Shown here piece after piece: positions 53,623 through 63,246 of a stretch of 64,000 nt of DNA. The position numbers and the translations under genes were made by a program. The stretch comes from Bordetella ansorpii (GTDB lineage Bacteria; Pseudomonadota; Gammaproteobacteria; Burkholderiales; Burkholderiaceae_B). The stretch is taken from positions 62,001-126,000 of the forward strand of contig NZ_FKIF01000007.1 of the NCBI RefSeq assembly GCF_900078705.1, in the 5' to 3' direction. Numbering within the stretch: the first letter of the stretch is position 1; each line of letters opens with the position of its first letter. The notes under the pieces are model-generated. The model ran no database searches. It had not been told where the DNA came from and worked only from the letters and a program-made list of their open reading frames with translations.

Positions 53623-54258
53623 ATGACCCAGACCCCACAGACCGCCGATACCGACGTCTACCGCCGGCAGAGCTTCGGCACGCCGCTGCCCTTGAAGGCC
53701 CCGTATGGCCTGCTGATCGTCGATTTCGTCAATGGCTTCGCCGATCCCGCCGTGTTCGGCGGCGGCAACATCCGCCCGGCCATCGACCGCACGGTGGGCC
53801 TGTTGCAAGCGGCGCGCGAACGCGGCTGGCCGGTGGCGCACAGCCGCATCGTCTACGCGGACAACGATGCCGACGCGAACGTGTTCTCGTTGAAAGTGCC
53901 AGGCATGCTGGGACTGAAAGAGCAGGGGCACAACAGCGCCATCGTGCCCGAGCTGACGCCCGCCGACGGCGAACTGGTGGTGCGCAAGACGGTGCCTTCA
54001 GCCTTCTTCGGCACGGGCCTGTCTGCCTGGCTGTCATTCCATGGCGTGCAGACCCTGCTGGTCGCCGGCGCCGTCACCAGCGGCTGCGTGCGGGCCAGCG
54101 TGGTGGACGCCATGCAGTACGGCTTCCGTCCGCTCGTGGTCACCGACTGCGTGGGCGACCGCGCGATCGCGCCCCACGAAGCCAATCTGTTCGACATGGA
54201 ACAGAAGTACGCGGCGCTGATGACCCGCGACGAGGCTCTGGCCGCGACAAGCCAATGA
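53623..54258 (+). CDS. picF: Maleamate amidohydrolase (PicF/NicF-like)
   Basis: 211 residues, isochorismatase-type cysteine hydrolase. Triad Asp34 (LIVDFVNG), Lys122 (VRKTVPS) and Cys155 (VTSGCVRAS). Hydrolyses maleamate to maleate and ammonia. Shares the HEANLFDM block and overall length with the hydrolase at 4414-5037. AGGAG precedes the ATG. Last gene of the operon, two bases after picD. Confidence 0.9.
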   Translation: MTQTPQTADTDVYRRQSFGTPLPLKAPYGLLIVDFVNGFADPAVFGGGNIRPAIDRTVGLLQAARERGWPVAHSRIVYADNDADANVFSLKVPGMLGLKEQGHNSAIVPELTPADGELVVRKTVPSAFFGTGLSAWLSFHGVQTLLVAGAVTSGCVRASVVDAMQYGFRPLVVTDCVGDRAIAPHEANLFDMEQKYAALMTRDEALAATSQ

Positions 54259-54309
54259 CGACGCATCGGGGCCTGCTGCCCGGCCCTGCGCATTTCTCGA
54301 CAGGTCGCC

Positions 54310-55401
54310 CTAGTCGTTCTCAAGCAACCGCCCGGCCTTGGACGACAGCGCGGCCCCCGCGCGGTGATAGCCAACCACGCTGGCCACGCTGGCGTGGCCG
54401 GTCAGCGCCATGGTCTCGCCCAGCGGCAACGCCTGTCGGCCTGCCTCGGTCACGAAACCCGAGCGCAGGCTGTGCGCGGCGTAGTCGCCTTGCAACCCCG
54501 CCTGCGCGGCGCGCTGCCGCACGATCTTGCGGACTGCCTCGGCCCCCAGGCCGTCACCAATCACGCCCCCCCGCCTCACGCGGCGGAACAGCGGGCCTTG
54601 GGTAATGCCGGCTGCCGTCAGCCAGGCCTGCAGGGCCACGGCGGCGCGGCCCACGACGGGCTTGTGGCTGTCAGCGCGTTCGGCGCCTTCCTGGTTGGTC
54701 TTGGACGTCCCCATCGAATACAGGAATCCCTCGGGCACGCGCCGGGTATTTTCCATGGTGGCCCGCACGACCTCCGAGCGGCGGCGTCCGCCGCTGGCCC
54801 AGGCGAACAGCAGCAGGGCGCGATCGCGCAGGCCGATCAACGAGTCGTCGCAGGTGGCCAGCAGTTGCTCCAGCGGCTCTTTCGTCAGGGCATCCTTTCT
54901 GGCCGGACGAACGCCACGCTTGGCATAGGCGCTGCGCACGCGCGCCATCAGCGCCTGCACCTCGCGGCTGCGGCAGGGATTGGGCTGCTGTTTTGCCTCA
55001 TGGGCTTCTGACAACACCGCCAGGCGATGCCGGACCGTCGCCAGCTTGAATGCGCCCAGGCTGCGTTTGACGCCACGGGCGACCAGCGCGGCATCGACGG
55101 CAGCGGGCAGGTCGCAGGCCAGCCCATGCTGCTCCGTGACGTGCTCGACGTGATCGGCGATGAACTGCAGGACGGCAGGGACCGAAACGGGGAGCGTGAA
55201 CGGCTGGCCCAGGCGCAACTGATGCCAGGCAGCCCAGTACTGAATCGCCGAGCGGTACGAGGCCACGGTGTTCTGCGCGCTGCCCTCGCGCATCAGCGCC
55301 CGGATCGACGCGTCACTGGAGCCCAGCCCGACCACGACGGCTTCACCGGGGGAAGCCCACCTGGGCGCTGGGATCGACGGGGAGGGTGGCGCTTTGCTCA
55401 T
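54310..55401 (-). CDS. Tyrosine recombinase (phage/XerC-type integrase)
   Basis: 363 residues from ATG 55401; an in-frame ATG at 55443 adds 14 residues, but a promoter-like TATTATAT overlaps those codons, so the shorter form is preferred. N-terminal SAM-like core-binding domain (AQNTVASYRSAIQYWAAWHQ), catalytic domain with Arg (WASGGRRRSEVVR), HSLRSGFVTEAG (His-x-x-Arg), LTGHASVASVVGYH and the final active-site Tyr (VGYHRAG). Divergent from a KfrA-like gene across a repeat-rich gap; a common pairing in mobile or island DNA of Proteobacteria. Confidence 0.87.
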   Translation of the reverse strand: MSKAPPSPSIPAPRWASPGEAVVVGLGSSDASIRALMREGSAQNTVASYRSAIQYWAAWHQLRLGQPFTLPVSVPAVLQFIADHVEHVTEQHGLACDLPAAVDAALVARGVKRSLGAFKLATVRHRLAVLSEAHEAKQQPNPCRSREVQALMARVRSAYAKRGVRPARKDALTKEPLEQLLATCDDSLIGLRDRALLLFAWASGGRRRSEVVRATMENTRRVPEGFLYSMGTSKTNQEGAERADSHKPVVGRAAVALQAWLTAAGITQGPLFRRVRRGGVIGDGLGAEAVRKIVRQRAAQAGLQGDYAAHSLRSGFVTEAGRQALPLGETMALTGHASVASVVGYHRAGAALSSKAGRLLEND

Positions 55402-55447
55402 GGAGGTTCGACCGCTGCTTGAATTTTGTTTGATATAATACATAAAA

Positions 55448-55502
55448 CGTATTTTATAATACGCCTTAAAGCAACTAAGGCGGATAACTTTTAATTATCC
55501 GC
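55448..55502. repeat. Three consecutive inverted repeats between integrase and KfrA-like gene
   Basis: CGTATT-TTAT-AATACG (55448-55463), then GCCTTA-AAGCAAC-TAAGGC (55463-55481), then GCGGATAA-CTTTTAA-TTATCCGC (55480-55502), each with perfect arms and adjoining the next. They fill the AT-rich divergent spacer and may be operators of the KfrA-like protein, recombination core sites for the integrase, or both. Confidence 0.85.
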
Positions 55503-55561
55503 TCTAATTCCAAGCCGCTGCGGCATTTGCTCACCCACGCATCCAGAAAAAGGACGTCCTT

Positions 55562-56557
55562 ATGGCCAGAGGCATCACCGACGAAGACGTCTGGGCGGCG
55601 GCCGATGCATTGCTGCGTGACGGCGAGCAACCCACCATCGAGCGTGTGCGTCTGCACCTGGGCCGCGGATCGCCCAATACCGTCGGCCCGCACCTGAAAA
55701 CCTGGTTCAAGCAACTCAGCGAACGCCATTCGCGGCTGGGCGGGACGGAGCAGGGCGGGGCAAGCGGTTTGCCCGCGCCGCTGTTGCGGGCGGCTGCCCA
55801 GCTCTGGGAAATGGCATTGGCCAGCGCCCGTGACGAATGGGCCGACGCCGCCGCGCAGGAACGTGCGGCGCTGGCCAAGCAGCGGGAATCCCTCGACGCC
55901 GAACGCGCGATGCTGCGGCAGGAGCGGGATCGATTGCAGGCGCGCGAAGCCGACCTGCAGGCCGCGGCGGAAACGGCACGCTCACAGGCCGCCGCGGCGG
56001 AAGCCCGCCTGGTGTCGGCGGAGACCCAGGCTCGCGAAACCCGCGCCGCGCTGAAAGATGCCACATCGCAATTGACCGACATCCGCGACCGCGAGACCCG
56101 GCTGCAGCAGGCGCTGCGCGACGCTACGGTCGCCCACCAGGATGCCCTGGCCAAGGCAGAAGCCCGCCATGCCGTGCATGAGCGCCGATGGCTCGGCGAA
56201 CTGGACGAATTGCGCCAGTCCCTGAAGCAGGCCGGCGAGGACCAGGAGCGCGCACGCAAAGCCGCCGAGGCAGCCGCCGCCAAACTGCGGACGCGGATCG
56301 AACAGGCCGAATCGGAAGCGGACGCGCAGGCACAGCGCGCCCAGGCCGCCGAATCCACGGTACAGACCCTCATCGCGCAGTTGGATGCCAGTATTGCCGC
56401 GACCGAGACGGAGCGGTCATTGCGTCACGACACCACGGCGCAGCTGCTCGGTCAGTTGGGCAGCCTGAACGAGCAACTGGCGGGCCGGGACAGGCAGATC
56501 GATCAGTTGCTGGCGCAACAGCCGCGCAAGCCCGCCGCCAGGAAGCGACGGCCCTGA
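55562..56557 (+). CDS. KfrA-like DNA-binding protein with long coiled coil
   Basis: 331 residues. N-terminal KfrA_N DNA-binding domain (ARGITDEDVWAAADALLRDG, TIERVRLHLGRGSPNTVGPH), then ~230 residues of Ala/Glu/Gln/Arg heptad sequence predicting a continuous coiled coil, ending in a basic tail (RKPAARKRRP). KfrA of IncP plasmids is an autorepressor and segregation-associated filament; chromosomal homologues often accompany tyrosine recombinases. AAAGGAC precedes the ATG. Confidence 0.85.
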   Translation: MARGITDEDVWAAADALLRDGEQPTIERVRLHLGRGSPNTVGPHLKTWFKQLSERHSRLGGTEQGGASGLPAPLLRAAAQLWEMALASARDEWADAAAQERAALAKQRESLDAERAMLRQERDRLQAREADLQAAAETARSQAAAAEARLVSAETQARETRAALKDATSQLTDIRDRETRLQQALRDATVAHQDALAKAEARHAVHERRWLGELDELRQSLKQAGEDQERARKAAEAAAAKLRTRIEQAESEADAQAQRAQAAESTVQTLIAQLDASIAATETERSLRHDTTAQLLGQLGSLNEQLAGRDRQIDQLLAQQPRKPAARKRRP

Positions 56558-56600
56558 ACTTCCTGAGCAGTCCGCGTGGTTCCTGCGTACACTGGCCCCC

Positions 56601-57221
56601 ATGCTACGCATCGATCGACTCGGCAAACGCTACGGCGGCCACACCGTCTTCGACGGCCTGACCCATACCTTCCCGGCGGGCTGCTACGCGCTGTGCGAAG
56701 AAGACAGTACCGGCAAATCGACCTTGCTGGGCATCATCGCGGGGGTCATTGCCCCGGATGCGGGAGAAGTCTGGATCGACGGCCATTCCCTGGCCGCCAC
56801 CCCGCAACAGGCCAGGCTCAGGCTTGCGTACGTCCCCGAGAACTGCATGGCCAACCCCGCGCAGACCGGCCGCGAACTGCTGGCGCAAGCCGCCGCCGGC
56901 AAGCACACGACGATCGGCGAAGCCACCCTGGAACTGGCCCACGCGCTGGGACTGGACCCCCACCTGGACAAGCGTTTCGAGCAGATGTCCACGGGCACCC
57001 GCAGAAAGGTCTATCTGGCGGCGGCCTCGTTGGGCGATCCCGCCGTCGTGATCGCCGACGGGGCCAGCAATGGACTCGACGGCCCCGCCCGCGCGGTGCT
57101 GGCGCAACGGTTCAAGGCCTGGGCCCAGGACCGCGTCGTGCTGTTCGCCAGCCATGACCCTGAACTGGTGCAGGCCTGCGGCGCGACGGCGATCGATGTC
57201 CGCGGCCTGCGTCCAGCCTGA
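56601..57221 (+). CDS. Degenerate single-domain ABC ATPase
   Basis: 206 residues, CcmA-like. Key motifs are eroded: Walker A reads EEDSTGKST (first Gly lost), Walker B reads VVIADGASNGLD with Gly in place of the catalytic Glu, and the signature reads MSTGTRRK. The H-loop His (ASHDPE) and D-loop (GLD) remain. It could bind ATP but probably hydrolyses it poorly. No cognate permease; AlaE-like exporter gene follows 16 bp downstream. No clear ribosome site. Confidence 0.75.
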   Translation: MLRIDRLGKRYGGHTVFDGLTHTFPAGCYALCEEDSTGKSTLLGIIAGVIAPDAGEVWIDGHSLAATPQQARLRLAYVPENCMANPAQTGRELLAQAAAGKHTTIGEATLELAHALGLDPHLDKRFEQMSTGTRRKVYLAAASLGDPAVVIADGASNGLDGPARAVLAQRFKAWAQDRVVLFASHDPELVQACGATAIDVRGLRPA

Positions 57222-57237
57222 TGCCGCGCTCGCCCTC

Positions 57238-57693
57238 ATGTCCGCCGACACCGCCCACCGCCGCCGCGCCTTCCTCGCCGACACCACGGCGCTGATCCTG
57301 TTCTTCACCACGACCGGCGCGCTCAACGAACGCTACATCGCGGGCATGACCTGGGACCAGGTGCTGCACGCGCGGCTGCTGGGCGCGGCCCTGATGATCC
57401 CGGTCGCCAGGCCCTACGGGATCTGGCGCGACTACGTGATGCGCCGCGCCAGCGAAAGCCGGCTGTCGCAACTGCTGTGGGATAGCGCCGCCCTGGTCAG
57501 CTTCCAGGTGCCGATCTATGCCGCCATCATCGCTTTCAGCGGCGCCTCCGGGCCTGGCCTGTGGCTCGGGGTGCTGAGCGCCACGGTGATGATGCTGGTG
57601 CTGGGACGGCCCTACGGCGCGTTTCTCAATGCCGTGCGCAGGTTGTTCGGCCTGCCGCCGGGCGGCGCCAAGCCGATGAGCCTCGATACCTGA
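57238..57693 (+). CDS. AlaE-family L-alanine exporter
   Basis: 151 residues, matching the ~149-residue E. coli AlaE. Four hydrophobic helices with the conserved ARPYGIWRDY and GRPYGAFLNAVRRLFGLP repeats characteristic of the family. Inner-membrane exporter of alanine or similar amino acids. Immediately downstream of the degenerate ABC ATPase, probably the same transcript. Confidence 0.82.
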   Translation: MSADTAHRRRAFLADTTALILFFTTTGALNERYIAGMTWDQVLHARLLGAALMIPVARPYGIWRDYVMRRASESRLSQLLWDSAALVSFQVPIYAAIIAFSGASGPGLWLGVLSATVMMLVLGRPYGAFLNAVRRLFGLPPGGAKPMSLDT

Positions 57694-57821
57694 AGACCGG
57701 AAGGGCGATGCCATCGTCCTCTGCCGGGCAGCGCGTGGGATGGGCCGGATCGAGGCCATGATGCCCGGCGGCTCGACGGGAATCGCGACCCGCCGCCGCC
57801 TCGGCGCCCGGCAGAGGGTTT

Positions 57822-58400
57822 TCACTGCCCCGCAAGGGGCAGGGTACTCAACATCGGCCGGGCCAGGTGCAGCACCTGCCAGGTCATGCCGCCGTCTCCC
57901 GCCACCGGCTCGGTCTCCGACAGCACGGCGCGCGTGATGCGCCAGCGGGCCGGATCCACGCTGACCGCGGCCGCCACCACGCCCGGCCGCGCCGCCGCCT
58001 CACGATTGCGGGCGACTTCACGGGCCAGCACGGCATCCAGGTCTTCATCCGGTTCCACGTCGATGTCCTGCAGCCGCGCGAAGCGCGCCGCCTGCGCGGC
58101 CCCCTGACGCGCATCCAGCGCGGCCTGCGTCTGGATGGCCGCGCGCCCGAAACTGTCGGTCACGGTGCGGTACTTGCCCGACAGCAGGAAATCGCGAAAC
58201 CCTTCCGCGCCTTGCCACAGGTAGAACGACGCGTAGTTGCTTTCGGTGGCGCCGTGCTTGCCCGCCTCCCGCAACAGGAACCCCTTGAAGATCAGTCCTG
58301 GCGTGTCGTCCCACGACGGGCCACGTTGCCGGGCACGCGCGCGGATGATGCCGATGTCGTAGTCGGCGGGCAGGCGATGGAGGTAATAGGCAGTCAGCAT
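57822..58400 (-). CDS. DUF4865-family protein
   Basis: 192 residues. N-terminal LPADYDIGIIRARARQRG, GLIFKGFLLREAG and YASFYLWQGAEGFRDFLLSG are the family's recognisable blocks; function unknown, possibly a dimeric ferredoxin-like (ABM-type) fold. Divergent from a LysR gene, a recurrent pairing. Its 3' end forms a perfect CTGCCCC/GGGGCAG hairpin spanning the stop, possibly a terminator. Confidence 0.7.
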   Translation of the reverse strand: MLTAYYLHRLPADYDIGIIRARARQRGPSWDDTPGLIFKGFLLREAGKHGATESNYASFYLWQGAEGFRDFLLSGKYRTVTDSFGRAAIQTQAALDARQGAAQAARFARLQDIDVEPDEDLDAVLAREVARNREAAARPGVVAAAVSVDPARWRITRAVLSETEPVAGDGGMTWQVLHLARPMLSTLPLAGQ

Positions 58401-58463
58401 GGCGGTTCCTCATCGGGAAAAGACCGGGGTCGGGAGTGACACCGCCAGATTAAGCAGCCGTAG

Positions 58464-58500
58464 ATCATTTGAAAACCGCATGGCATCATATTTCAATGAT
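58464..58500. promoter_or_regulatory. Candidate LysR box between DUF4865 and lysR
   Basis: ATCATTTGAAA (58464-58474) and TTTCAATGAT (58491-58500) form an imperfect inverted repeat in an AT-rich patch of the 121-bp divergent spacer, a usual layout for LysR control. Confidence 0.4.
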
Positions 58501-58521
58501 TCAAAATTAAAATGGATAGCC

Positions 58522-59376
58522 ATGAAGACGCTGGATATCGAAGCCGTCCAGGCCTTCGTCATGACCGCGGACTTGCTGAGTTTCACGCGGGCGGCCGAGG
58601 CGCTGGACACCACGCAGTCCGCCATCAGCCTGAAGGTCAAGCGCCTGGAAGAGGGCCTGGGCCGCCGCCTGCTGGAGCGCACGCCCCGGCAGGTGCGCCT
58701 GTCGGCCGATGGCACGGATTTCCTCGTGCCGGCCCGAGCCCTCATGGCTGCCCACCAGGGGGCCATCGGCGCCTTCGGCCAAGGCAAGCGCCGCTTGTCC
58801 ATCGGCATCAGCCATCATCTGGTGGGCGCCGAGTTGCCGCGCCTGCTGCGCAAGCTGGGCGAGATGGAGCCAGGGCTGGTGCTGGAGATGCATGTCGCCG
58901 CCTCGCGGGACGTGCTGGAAGACTTCGACCGGGGCACGCTGGACGCCGCCATCGTCCTGCAGCACGACAGCCGGCGGCTGGACGGCGACACGCTGCTGAG
59001 CGAGACCTTCGGCTGGATCGCCGCCCCGGATTTCGAATACCGGCCGCCCGAGCCCCTGCGGCTGGCAACGCAGGCTGCGCCTTGCAGCGTGCGCAGCATG
59101 GCGGTGGGCGCGCTGGACGAAGCCGGCGTGCCCTGGACAGAGGTGTTCGTTGGCGGCGGCGTGGTCACGGTGGGCGCGGCGGCCTGCGCGGGCCTGGCCG
59201 TGGCGGCGCTGGGCCATCGCGTGGCGCCGCCCGGCACGGTGGACGCGGGGCCGATGCTGGGACTGCCGCCGCTGCCGGCGCGCGACGTGGTGCTGTACTC
59301 GAACCTGACCGACGACCAGGCAAGGCGGACCTGGCGAACCTTGGGCGCCACGCTGCGCGCGACCGCCGCGGGGTAG
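58522..59376 (+). CDS. LysR-family transcriptional regulator
   Basis: 284 residues from ATG 58522; the frame is open 41 codons earlier but LTTR similarity starts here. HTH ALDTTQSAISLKVKRLEEGL; effector domain slightly shorter than average. Divergent from DUF4865, its probable target. Confidence 0.85.
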   Translation: MKTLDIEAVQAFVMTADLLSFTRAAEALDTTQSAISLKVKRLEEGLGRRLLERTPRQVRLSADGTDFLVPARALMAAHQGAIGAFGQGKRRLSIGISHHLVGAELPRLLRKLGEMEPGLVLEMHVAASRDVLEDFDRGTLDAAIVLQHDSRRLDGDTLLSETFGWIAAPDFEYRPPEPLRLATQAAPCSVRSMAVGALDEAGVPWTEVFVGGGVVTVGAAACAGLAVAALGHRVAPPGTVDAGPMLGLPPLPARDVVLYSNLTDDQARRTWRTLGATLRATAAG

Positions 59377-59412
59377 GGCCGCCCGGCGCGCCGGCATGGC
59401 GCGGGACTGCGC

Positions 59413-60168
59413 CTATCTCTCGCGCCGCCGCCCCGTGCGAACCACGATCACGGCCCCCACGATCACCATCGCCGCCATCGCGAACCAGGTAATCGCATAG
59501 ACCAGGTGGCTGTTGCGGAACTCCAGCACCGTCAGCCCGCGCACCGGGGCCACGGCGGGATCCGGCGCCGGGCCGGCGGTCTTCTCGGCATCGATGAAGT
59601 AGGGCGCCACTTGATCCAGGCCGCGCGCCACCCCGATCGCCCGCGTATCGCGCGAGTACCAGACGTCCTTCGCAGGATCGTTGGTGCGCAGGATAGGGAA
59701 ATCCGGTTCGGACATCCGCAGCAGCCCGGCCACTTCGACCAGGCCCGCCGGACCGCCCTGGTCCTGCTGCTTGCGCCAGGCCGGCAGCACGAAGCCACGG
59801 TTCACCAGCACCGTCCCGCCTTGGCGCAGCTGCAGCGGCGTCATCACCCAGTAGCCGCTGCCGTAGTCCGTGGTGGCCTGGACCAGCGTCTGCCGGTCGT
59901 AGCGGTACTCGCCCGTGGCCACGACGTGCCGGTATTCGTCGTTGGCCGTGTTCATGGAGTCCCAGCGGTCCGCGCCGGGCGCCGCGGTGGCGGGCAGATG
60001 CACGCGCTGCTCGACCTTGGCGATCAGGTCCAGCTTCCATGCGCGGCGCTGCACCTGCCACACGCCCAGCGAGCAGAAGCCGGCAAACAGCACCACCGCC
60101 AGCAAAGCCAGGAAGACCCGCTTGAGCACGCCCCGGCGCGGCCGCGAAACGGCAGCCGTCGCGTTCAA
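59413..60168 (-). CDS. SURF1-family cytochrome oxidase biogenesis protein
   Basis: 251 residues with one N-terminal and one C-terminal membrane helix flanking a periplasmic domain, the SURF1 topology. Motifs LGVWQVQRRAWKLDLIAKVE, GYWVMTPLQL, TVLVNRGFV and RNSHLVYAITWFAMA fit. Here it is the last gene of the cyo operon (start overlaps the cyoD stop by 4 nt), so it probably helps assemble this quinol oxidase. Confidence 0.88.
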   Translation of the reverse strand: MNATAAVSRPRRGVLKRVFLALLAVVLFAGFCSLGVWQVQRRAWKLDLIAKVEQRVHLPATAAPGADRWDSMNTANDEYRHVVATGEYRYDRQTLVQATTDYGSGYWVMTPLQLRQGGTVLVNRGFVLPAWRKQQDQGGPAGLVEVAGLLRMSEPDFPILRTNDPAKDVWYSRDTRAIGVARGLDQVAPYFIDAEKTAGPAPDPAVAPVRGLTVLEFRNSHLVYAITWFAMAAMVIVGAVIVVRTGRRRER

Positions 60169-60563
60169 GGCAGCTTCCGTGCGTCGTCCGGCATCATGTG
60201 CATCATGTTGTGGTCCAGGTGGTACATGATCCAGATCGATCCGCTCAGCGTGATGATCACCAGCACCAGCGTGAACAGGATGGACAGCATGTTCCAGCCG
60301 CCTTCCGAGCGGAAGTCCATGTGCAGGAAGTAGATGACGTGCACCACCATCTGGATGGCGCCCAGGGCCAGCAGCACCAGGCTGGTCACGCGCGTGCTGG
60401 AGAACAACCCGCCCATCACGATGGCGAAGGGGATCGCGGTCAGGATGACGGCCAGCACGAAGCCCAGCAGGTAGCCGTGCAGCGAGGCGTGGGCCAGCGG
60501 ATCGTCTTCCTCGTGGCCATGCCCATGGCCGTGATCGTGGGCGGAGGTCGTCGTCGCGCTCAT
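60165..60563 (-). CDS. cyoD: Cytochrome o ubiquinol oxidase subunit IV (CyoD)
   Basis: 132 residues. His-rich cytoplasmic N-terminus ([13 protein letters not shown]) then three helices with [15 protein letters not shown]-like motif ([13 protein letters not shown]). Stabilises the oxidase. ATG 60563 overlaps the cyoC stop (ATGA). Confidence 0.92.
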   Translation of the reverse strand: MSATTTSAHDHGHGHGHEEDDPLAHASLHGYLLGFVLAVILTAIPFAIVMGGLFSSTRVTSLVLLALGAIQMVVHVIYFLHMDFRSEGGWNMLSILFTLVLVIITLSGSIWIMYHLDHNMMHMMPDDARKLP

Positions 60564-61189
60564 GGCAGCACTCCCATCAGGTACACCACGGTGAATACGC
60601 CGATCCAGATCACGTCCAGGAAGTGCCAGAACATCGACAGGCACATCAGGCGGCGCTTGTTGGGGATCGTCAGGCCGTGGCGGGCGATCTGCGCCATCAG
60701 CACCACCAGCCAGACGATGCCGAAGGTCACGTGCAGCCCGTGGGTGCCGACCAGCGTGAAGAACGAGGACAGGAAGGCGCTGCGCTGGGGGCCGGCGCCT
60801 TCGTGGATCAGGTGCGAGAACTCGTACAGCTCCAGTCCCAGAAAGCCCAGGCCCAGCAGCCCGGTGACGGCCAGCCAGCCCAGCAGCGAACCGACGCGTC
60901 CCTTGCGCCCCTGCAGCAAGGCAAAGCCATAGGTGATGGAGGACAGCAGCAGCAGGGCGGTGTTGATCGCCACCAGCGTCAGGTCGAACAGCTCGGCCCC
61001 GGTGGGCCCGCCCGCATAGTTGCGGCCCAGCACGCCATACGTGGCGAACAGGCAGGCGAAGATGAGGCAGTCGCTCATCAGGTACACCCAGAAGCCCAGC
61101 AACGTGCCGTTCTTCGGATGGTGTTCGGTGGTCAGGTAGAACTGGCGACCCGCGTCGCCGTTCGGGGCGGTGGCAGTGAGTTCAGGCAT
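60560..61189 (-). CDS. cyoC: Cytochrome o ubiquinol oxidase subunit III (CyoC)
   Basis: 209 residues with five helices. [43 protein letters not shown] and [20 protein letters not shown] are standard subunit III motifs. Overlaps cyoB by 8 nt. Inner membrane. Confidence 0.93.
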   Translation of the reverse strand: MPELTATAPNGDAGRQFYLTTEHHPKNGTLLGFWVYLMSDCLIFACLFATYGVLGRNYAGGPTGAELFDLTLVAINTALLLLSSITYGFALLQGRKGRVGSLLGWLAVTGLLGLGFLGLELYEFSHLIHEGAGPQRSAFLSSFFTLVGTHGLHVTFGIVWLVVLMAQIARHGLTIPNKRRLMCLSMFWHFLDVIWIGVFTVVYLMGVLP

Positions 61190-63185
61190 GGTTGGCCAGC
61201 AGTTGGGTACGATCGGATTCGGTGCGCGCGACCTGGTCGGCCGGCACGTAGTAGTCGCGGTGGTAGTTGAAGGTGTGCACGATGGTGACGCCCACCAGCG
61301 CGGCGAAGGACACGATCGCCACCAGCCACATGTGCCAGATCATCGCGAAGCCCAGCACCAGCGAGATACCCGCCAGCACCGCGCCGGCCCAGGTATTGGC
61401 GGGCATGTGGATGGGGATGAAGCCGTCCACCGGGCGCTGGTAGCCCTCGCGCTTCATCTGCCACCAGGCATCGCGGTCGTGGATCACCGGCGTGAAGGCG
61501 AAGTTGTAGGCCGGCGGCGGCGAGGACGTCGACCATTCCAGCGTGCGGCCGTCCCACGGATCGCCCGTTTCGTCGCGCAGGGCGACGCGCCTGCGGAAGC
61601 TCACCACCAGCTGGATCAGGAAGCAGGCGATGCCGCCCGCGATCAGCAGCGCGCCCACGGCCGCGATCTGAAACCAGATCTGCAGCGAGGGATCGTCGAA
61701 ATGGCTCATGCGGCGCGTCACGCCCAACAGCCCCAGCACGTAGAGCGGCATGAACGCGGTGTAGAAGCCCACCAGCCACAGCCAGAACGACAGCTTGCCC
61801 CAGAATGGATCCAGCCTGTAGCCGAAGGCCTTGGGAAACCAATAGGTGATGCCAGCCAGCAGGCCGAACAGCACGCCGCCGATGATCACGTTATGGAAGT
61901 GCGCGATCAGGAAAAGGCTGTTGTGCAGGGCGAAGTCGGCCGGCGGCACGGCCAGCAGCACCCCGGTCATGCCGCCGATCACGAAGGTCACCATGAAGCC
62001 GACCGTCCACAGCATGGGAACGTCGAAGCGGATGCGCCCGCGGTACATGGTGAACAGCCAGTTGAATACCTTGGCCCCGGTCGGGATCGAGATGATCATC
62101 GTGGTGATGCCGAAGAACGAGTTGACGCTCGCGCCGGACCCCATCGTGAAGAAGTGGTGCAGCCACACCAGGTACGACAGCACCGTGATGACCACCGTGG
62201 CGTACACCATCGACGCATAGCCGAACAGGCGCTTGCGGCAGTAGGTGGCCACGACCTCGGAGAAGATGCCGAAGGCCGGCAGGATCAGGATGTAGACCTC
62301 GGGGTGGCCCCAGATCCAGATCAGGTTGATGTACATCATGGCGTTGCCGCCGCCGTCCGCCGTGAAGAAGTTGGTGCCGACGTAGCGGTCCATGGTCAGC
62401 AGCGCCAATACGGCGGTCAGCACGGGGAAGGCCGCCACGATCAGCACGTTGGTGCACAGCGACGTCCACGTGAAGATCGGCATGCGCATCATCAGCATGC
62501 CGGGCGCGCGCATCTTGACGATGGTCACCAGCAGGTTGACCCCGGACAGCAATGTGCCGACCCCCGCTATCTGCAGCGCCCATATGTAGTAATCGACCCC
62601 TGGGTCCGGACTGTGCAGGATGCCCGACAAGGGGGGATAGGCCAGCCAGCCGGTCTTGGCGAACTCGCCCACGAACAGCGACATCATCACCAGGGCCGCG
62701 CCCGAGGCGGTCATCCAGAAGCTGAAGTTGTTCAGGAAGGGAAACGCCACGTCGCGCGCGCCGATCTGCAGCGGCACGATGTAGTTCATCAGGCCCGTGA
62801 CCAATGGCATGGCCACGAAGAAGATCATGATCACGCCGTGCGCGGTGAATATCTGGTCGTAGTGATGGGGCGGCAGGAAGCCCGCGTTGTCGCCGAAGGC
62901 GATGGCCTGCTGCGCCCGCATCATCAGCGCGTCGGCGAAGCCGCGCAGCAGCATCACCAGGCCCAGGATCACGTACATGATCCCGATCTTCTTGTGGTCG
63001 ATGCTGGTGAACCACTCGCGCCACAGGTAGCCCCACTTGCGGTAGTAGGTGATGCCGCCCAGCACCCCGATGCCGCCCAGCGCCACGGCGGCGAAGGTCA
63101 CCAGCAGGATGGGCTCGTGCAAGGGAATCGCTTCCCAGGTCAGGCGTCCGAACAGAAGGCTTTCAGGTGCTGAATGATCGGCCAT
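61182..63185 (-). CDS. cyoB: Cytochrome o ubiquinol oxidase subunit I (CyoB)
   Basis: 667 residues, about 15 helices, catalytic haem-copper subunit. Haem and CuB histidines occur in [30 protein letters not shown] with its His-Tyr crosslink region, [12 protein letters not shown] and [11 protein letters not shown]. Reduces oxygen to water with quinol electrons and pumps protons. Confidence 0.95.
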   Translation of the reverse strand: MADHSAPESLLFGRLTWEAIPLHEPILLVTFAAVALGGIGVLGGITYYRKWGYLWREWFTSIDHKKIGIMYVILGLVMLLRGFADALMMRAQQAIAFGDNAGFLPPHHYDQIFTAHGVIMIFFVAMPLVTGLMNYIVPLQIGARDVAFPFLNNFSFWMTASGAALVMMSLFVGEFAKTGWLAYPPLSGILHSPDPGVDYYIWALQIAGVGTLLSGVNLLVTIVKMRAPGMLMMRMPIFTWTSLCTNVLIVAAFPVLTAVLALLTMDRYVGTNFFTADGGGNAMMYINLIWIWGHPEVYILILPAFGIFSEVVATYCRKRLFGYASMVYATVVITVLSYLVWLHHFFTMGSGASVNSFFGITTMIISIPTGAKVFNWLFTMYRGRIRFDVPMLWTVGFMVTFVIGGMTGVLLAVPPADFALHNSLFLIAHFHNVIIGGVLFGLLAGITYWFPKAFGYRLDPFWGKLSFWLWLVGFYTAFMPLYVLGLLGVTRRMSHFDDPSLQIWFQIAAVGALLIAGGIACFLIQLVVSFRRRVALRDETGDPWDGRTLEWSTSSPPPAYNFAFTPVIHDRDAWWQMKREGYQRPVDGFIPIHMPANTWAGAVLAGISLVLGFAMIWHMWLVAIVSFAALVGVTIVHTFNYHRDYYVPADQVARTESDRTQLLANHA

Positions 63186-63246
63186 TTGGCGTTCCTGCGA
63201 GAGGCATTCGTCGAGCGGGGAGTCGGGCCGGGCGGCGCCGGCGGTT

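Noticed and set aside
54259-54309. Attachment-site duplication beside the integrase
   Set aside because: No tRNA 3' end and no direct repeat recognisable in the window; the other island end may lie outside.
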